A stretch of 64,000 nucleotides of DNA, taken from Vibrio sp. SCSIO 43135. GTDB taxonomy: Bacteria; Pseudomonadota; Gammaproteobacteria; Enterobacterales; Vibrionaceae. Below the pieces are notes generated by a model, which saw only the letters and a list, made by a program, of their open reading frames with translations, had not been told where the DNA came from and did not search any database. Of the stretch, positions 61,590 to 64,000 are shown piece by piece. The stretch spans positions 1,488,001 to 1,552,000 of the forward strand of contig NZ_CP071860.1 of assembly GCF_023716665.1 (NCBI RefSeq), written 5' to 3'. The position numbers were made by a program, and so were the translations under genes. Each line of letters opens with the position of its first letter. The first letter of the stretch is position 1.

Positions 61590-62483
61590 ATGATTAATCA
61601 GATCAACCTTGCCGATATTCGCTCTTTCGTCTTGATTGCCAAACTTGGGAACTTCACCAAAGCGGCAGAAGAACTAGAAGTTTCTCGCTCTCATGTCTCT
61701 CGCCAAATCAGTAATCTAGAAGCTCAGATGGGTGTCACCTTACTGATACGAACCACTCGGACTTTGAAACTGACCGACGCCGGAAACGCGTTCTACCAAC
61801 AATGTGAGCAGTCGTTGCATGGTATTGATCAAGCCTTGCTCGCCGCTGTCGACGACGTGGAGTCGGTTCGAGGTGAAATCAAAATCAACTGTGTCGGTGG
61901 CTATTTAGGCGAAGAACTGATCGCTCAAGTTGCGAGTGACTTTATGTTTAAGCACCCAGATGTCAGCATCGACCTCGATTTCAGTAGCCATCGAGTCGAC
62001 CTGATTGAAGAGGACTTTGATATCGCCTTTCGCATGGGCAAGCTAGATGATGCCGGGTTCGTCGCACGTAAGCTGCTGGATATTGAAATGGGCACATTGG
62101 CAAGCCCGAAATACTTACAGCGTTATGGCACACCTAGTCACCCAAAAGAGTTGGCTCAACACCATTGCTTAACCGGCTCGGTGAAAAAGTGGAGCTTTAT
62201 CAGCAGCGACGACACCCAAAAAGTCGACACGCAAGTCCATGGCCACTTACAGTGCAAAAATGGTCGAGTGCTAGTTAAAGGTGCTTTAAATGGCAACGGT
62301 ATTATTCGAGTCCCCACCATTTACTGCCAAGACGAAATAGCAGAAGGCGAGCTGCAAGAAGTATTTGAGCACTGGAAGATCCCGACCGTCGATTTCTCTG
62401 CCATCTACCCAAGAGATAAATACCAACCTAAACGGTTAAGAACCTTTATTTCATTCGTAAAAGACTATTTTGATCGACTATAA
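61590..62483 (+). CDS. LysR-family regulator, divergent from the SDR gene
   Basis: A 297-residue LysR regulator. The winged helix reads DIRSFVLIAKLGNFTKAAEE and VSRSHVSRQISNLE, followed by a PBP2 effector domain (FKHPDVSIDLDFSSHRVDLI; DFDIAFRMGKLDDAGFVARK) of the DmlR/aaeR-like branch. ATG 61590 has AGGG eight bases upstream; an ATG 57 bases earlier would lie inside the operator region. It likely regulates the SDR gene and itself. Confidence 0.88.
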   Translation: MINQINLADIRSFVLIAKLGNFTKAAEELEVSRSHVSRQISNLEAQMGVTLLIRTTRTLKLTDAGNAFYQQCEQSLHGIDQALLAAVDDVESVRGEIKINCVGGYLGEELIAQVASDFMFKHPDVSIDLDFSSHRVDLIEEDFDIAFRMGKLDDAGFVARKLLDIEMGTLASPKYLQRYGTPSHPKELAQHHCLTGSVKKWSFISSDDTQKVDTQVHGHLQCKNGRVLVKGALNGNGIIRVPTIYCQDEIAEGELQEVFEHWKIPTVDFSAIYPRDKYQPKRLRTFISFVKDYFDRL

Positions 62484-62515
62484 TCGCGCCGGTTTTATTT
62501 AAAGCAATCGACACT

Positions 62516-63190
62516 ATGAAGTTAAAGAAGCGACTCCTGCGTATTGAGTCCATGGTTGAAACCGGTTACGACCATATTTGGGACTGTTGCTGTGACCACG
62601 GTTTATTGGGGGCCGCGTTAATGAGTAGCGGCAAAGCGCCAAACATACACTTTGTCGATATTGTGCCGACACTGATGGACAAACTAGAACTGCGCCTCAA
62701 ACAGCGTTTCCCTGCGAATCTTAACAGCCATTGGTATACACACTGTATTGATGTCGCCACCCTGCCCTTGAATGAGTTTGGTGGTCGCCACTTAGTCATC
62801 ATAGCGGGTGTCGGCGGCGAGCTTACGGCTCAGCTATGCCAAGCGATTTCAGAAGCCAACCAAGATCTCGAGATTGATTTCCTGCTGTGCCCGGTCTATC
62901 AACAATTCACGCTGCGCAACACCTTGTCGAAACTCGGCTATGGGATGAAAAACGAATCACTGGTCGAGGATAACAAGCGCATTTATGAAGTGCTACTTGC
63001 CAGTAAGGGGAGCAGTCAGCCTATTTCAGCCGTCGGGTGTAAGCTCTGGCAGTCTGAATCCGACCAACAAGCATTGATCGCCGAAAAATATCTGAGCCTC
63101 ACACTCAATCATTACCGCCGCTTACAACGCAGTAACGTTGAAGCAACGAAAGCGGTACAAGCGTATGCCAGTGTAACGTTAACTCAATAA
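62516..63190 (+). CDS. trmK: TrmK-family tRNA (adenine-N1)-methyltransferase
   Basis: A 224-residue Rossmann methyltransferase. MKLKKRLLRIESMVE opens the family, DCCCDHGLLGAALM is the SAM-binding motif I, HFVDIVPTLMDKLE motif II, and IIAGVGGELTAQLCQ is family specific. TrmK proteins methylate N1 of adenine 22 in some tRNAs of Gram-positive bacteria; in gammaproteobacteria the target is less certain. The ATG has no strong ribosome site. Confidence 0.82.
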   Translation: MKLKKRLLRIESMVETGYDHIWDCCCDHGLLGAALMSSGKAPNIHFVDIVPTLMDKLELRLKQRFPANLNSHWYTHCIDVATLPLNEFGGRHLVIIAGVGGELTAQLCQAISEANQDLEIDFLLCPVYQQFTLRNTLSKLGYGMKNESLVEDNKRIYEVLLASKGSSQPISAVGCKLWQSESDQQALIAEKYLSLTLNHYRRLQRSNVEATKAVQAYASVTLTQ

Positions 63191-63323
63191 ACCAGATCCG
63201 GCGCCATGAGCTCACACCGTGGCGATCCTCTAGATAATCCACTCGTTTCCTACTGTTTTTGCATCCTAATCCATCGTGGTGCAGACTACCCTTACTGGCT
63301 ATCGCTCAATTGGCAGAGGAATT

Positions 63324-64000
63324 ATGAGCAACTTACATACGCTATTTATCATTGAAGACGACATGAAACTACGCGACATGTTGAGTGAATATTTCTGCCA
63401 ACAGAACTTCACAGTTACTACGTTCGCAGATGGTGAAGGTGCCGTTGAGGCGATCATCACTCAACAGCCTGATATCGTATTGCTAGATTTAATGCTACCC
63501 GGTGACGATGGCCTGACAATTTGCCGACAGATTCGGACACAGTACTTAGGTAAAGTACTCATGCTCACTGCCAGCGATGACGACTTCGACCATGTCGCGG
63601 CATTGGAAATTGGCGCCGATGACTTTGTTAACAAGCCGATTAAACCACGTGTTTTGTTAGCAAGAATGCGAATGTTGCTACGGCGTTCGCCTGCCGAATC
63701 AGCAGCCAAAGAAGAACAAGTAAACACGCTGTCGTTTGGTCAGCTGGCTTTGAATAAGTCTCGAAAACATTGCCAGCTGCAAGGCGAAACCGTCGATATG
63801 TCCGACAGTGAGTTTGATTTGCTATGGATTCTCGCATCGTCACCTGATGAAGCTCTATCGCGAGACGTGCTCATGCAAGCGTTAAGAGGTATTGAGTATG
63901 ATGGAATCGACCGTACGATTGATAACAAAGTGGTGGCGCTGCGCAAAAAGCTCGGCGACAACTCGGCCACACCACAACGTATCATTACCGTAAGAGGCAA
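63324..64000 (+). CDS. OmpR-family response regulator, 3' end outside the window
   Basis: ATG 63324 follows AGAGGA and opens a frame of 225 codons that runs off the right edge. A receiver domain (IIEDDMKLRDML; LLDLMLPGDDG with phospho-acceptor Asp55; TASDDD; NKPIKP with Lys) is followed by an OmpR/PhoB winged helix (DMSDSEFDLLWILASSPDEA, LRGIEYDGIDRTIDNKVVAL, RKKLGD). The LRGIEYDGIDR segment resembles RstA. A histidine kinase gene probably follows beyond the edge. Regulated genes unknown. Confidence 0.9.
   Translation, partial: MSNLHTLFIIEDDMKLRDMLSEYFCQQNFTVTTFADGEGAVEAIITQQPDIVLLDLMLPGDDGLTICRQIRTQYLGKVLMLTASDDDFDHVAALEIGADDFVNKPIKPRVLLARMRMLLRRSPAESAAKEEQVNTLSFGQLALNKSRKHCQLQGETVDMSDSEFDLLWILASSPDEALSRDVLMQALRGIEYDGIDRTIDNKVVALRKKLGDNSATPQRIITVRG

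Noticed and set aside
1..64000. tRNA, rRNA, CRISPR arrays, prophage or replication origin
   Set aside because: I looked for cloverleaf ends, rRNA-like stretches, regular short repeats with unique spacers, phage genes and DnaA/RctB-type repeats and saw none.

Overview
The window looks like a Vibrio chromosome, most likely the second (smaller) chromosome. The gene content fits: Lpp, DeoD, a second pstSCAB set, a DEAD-box helicase, an MCP, GGDEF and PilZ proteins, and a TRAP-type sialic-acid locus. From memory, the neighbourhood helicase - lpp - L,D-transpeptidase - deoD, with MCP and pst close by, resembles the start of V. cholerae chromosome II. Species cannot be resolved from sequence alone. 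No rRNA, tRNA, CRISPR array, intact insertion sequence, phage or replication origin was seen.

1-9760 is the downstream part of a polysaccharide cluster on the + strand: the end of a sugar-nucleotide epimerase, a Wzy-type polymerase, a GT4 glycosyltransferase, a flippase, a sulfotransferase, three GT2 glycosyltransferases (two ExoA/ExoM-like), a secreted GH16 beta-glucanase (ExoK-like) and a second sulfotransferase-like protein. Genes overlap or nearly touch, so this is an operon. 10070-14888 is a type I secretion locus: a small RTX calcium-binding protein, an ABC transporter whose ATPase motifs are degenerate, a HlyD-type adaptor and a DUF6625 protein. It resembles cabABC/mfpABC of V. vulnificus and V. 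parahaemolyticus. Two VpsT/CsgD-type LuxR regulators follow on the - strand (14939-16542). Together this reads as a c-di-GMP-controlled biofilm-matrix region making a possibly sulfated exopolysaccharide and a secreted matrix protein.

17086-28717 is mixed: a class III aminotransferase with a beta-keto acid cleavage enzyme and an orphan TAXI binding protein, a TSUP permease with its LysR regulator, a lipoprotein with NfsA, a DUF6279 lipoprotein, a small outer-membrane barrel, a LysR regulator and an extended RluA-family pseudouridine synthase. 28847-38843 holds pstSCAB (- strand) with a candidate Pho box, an MCP, a DEAD-box helicase, Lpp, an L,D-transpeptidase with LysM, and DeoD. 38912-49082 holds a zinc-ribbon transposase-like protein, a TPR/degenerate-GGDEF plus TPR/GGDEF pair, an EamA transporter, the yiaWV membrane pair, a winged-helix/nuclease-fold protein and a membrane GGDEF enzyme.

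49141-55937 is an amino-sugar/sialic-acid locus: nanR and siaPQM on -, nanE-nanK-nagA on +, divergent around an AT-rich region with an inverted repeat. The aldolase gene nanA is absent from it. 56133-64000 contains gltS, a PilZ protein, eptA, a glycine-zipper lipoprotein, an SDR with a divergent LysR regulator, trmK and the start of an OmpR-family response regulator cut by the window end. Many convergent gene pairs are separated by clear stem-loop terminators. Two predicted active GGDEF enzymes, one degenerate GGDEF, one PilZ protein and two VpsT-like regulators make c-di-GMP signalling a recurring theme.
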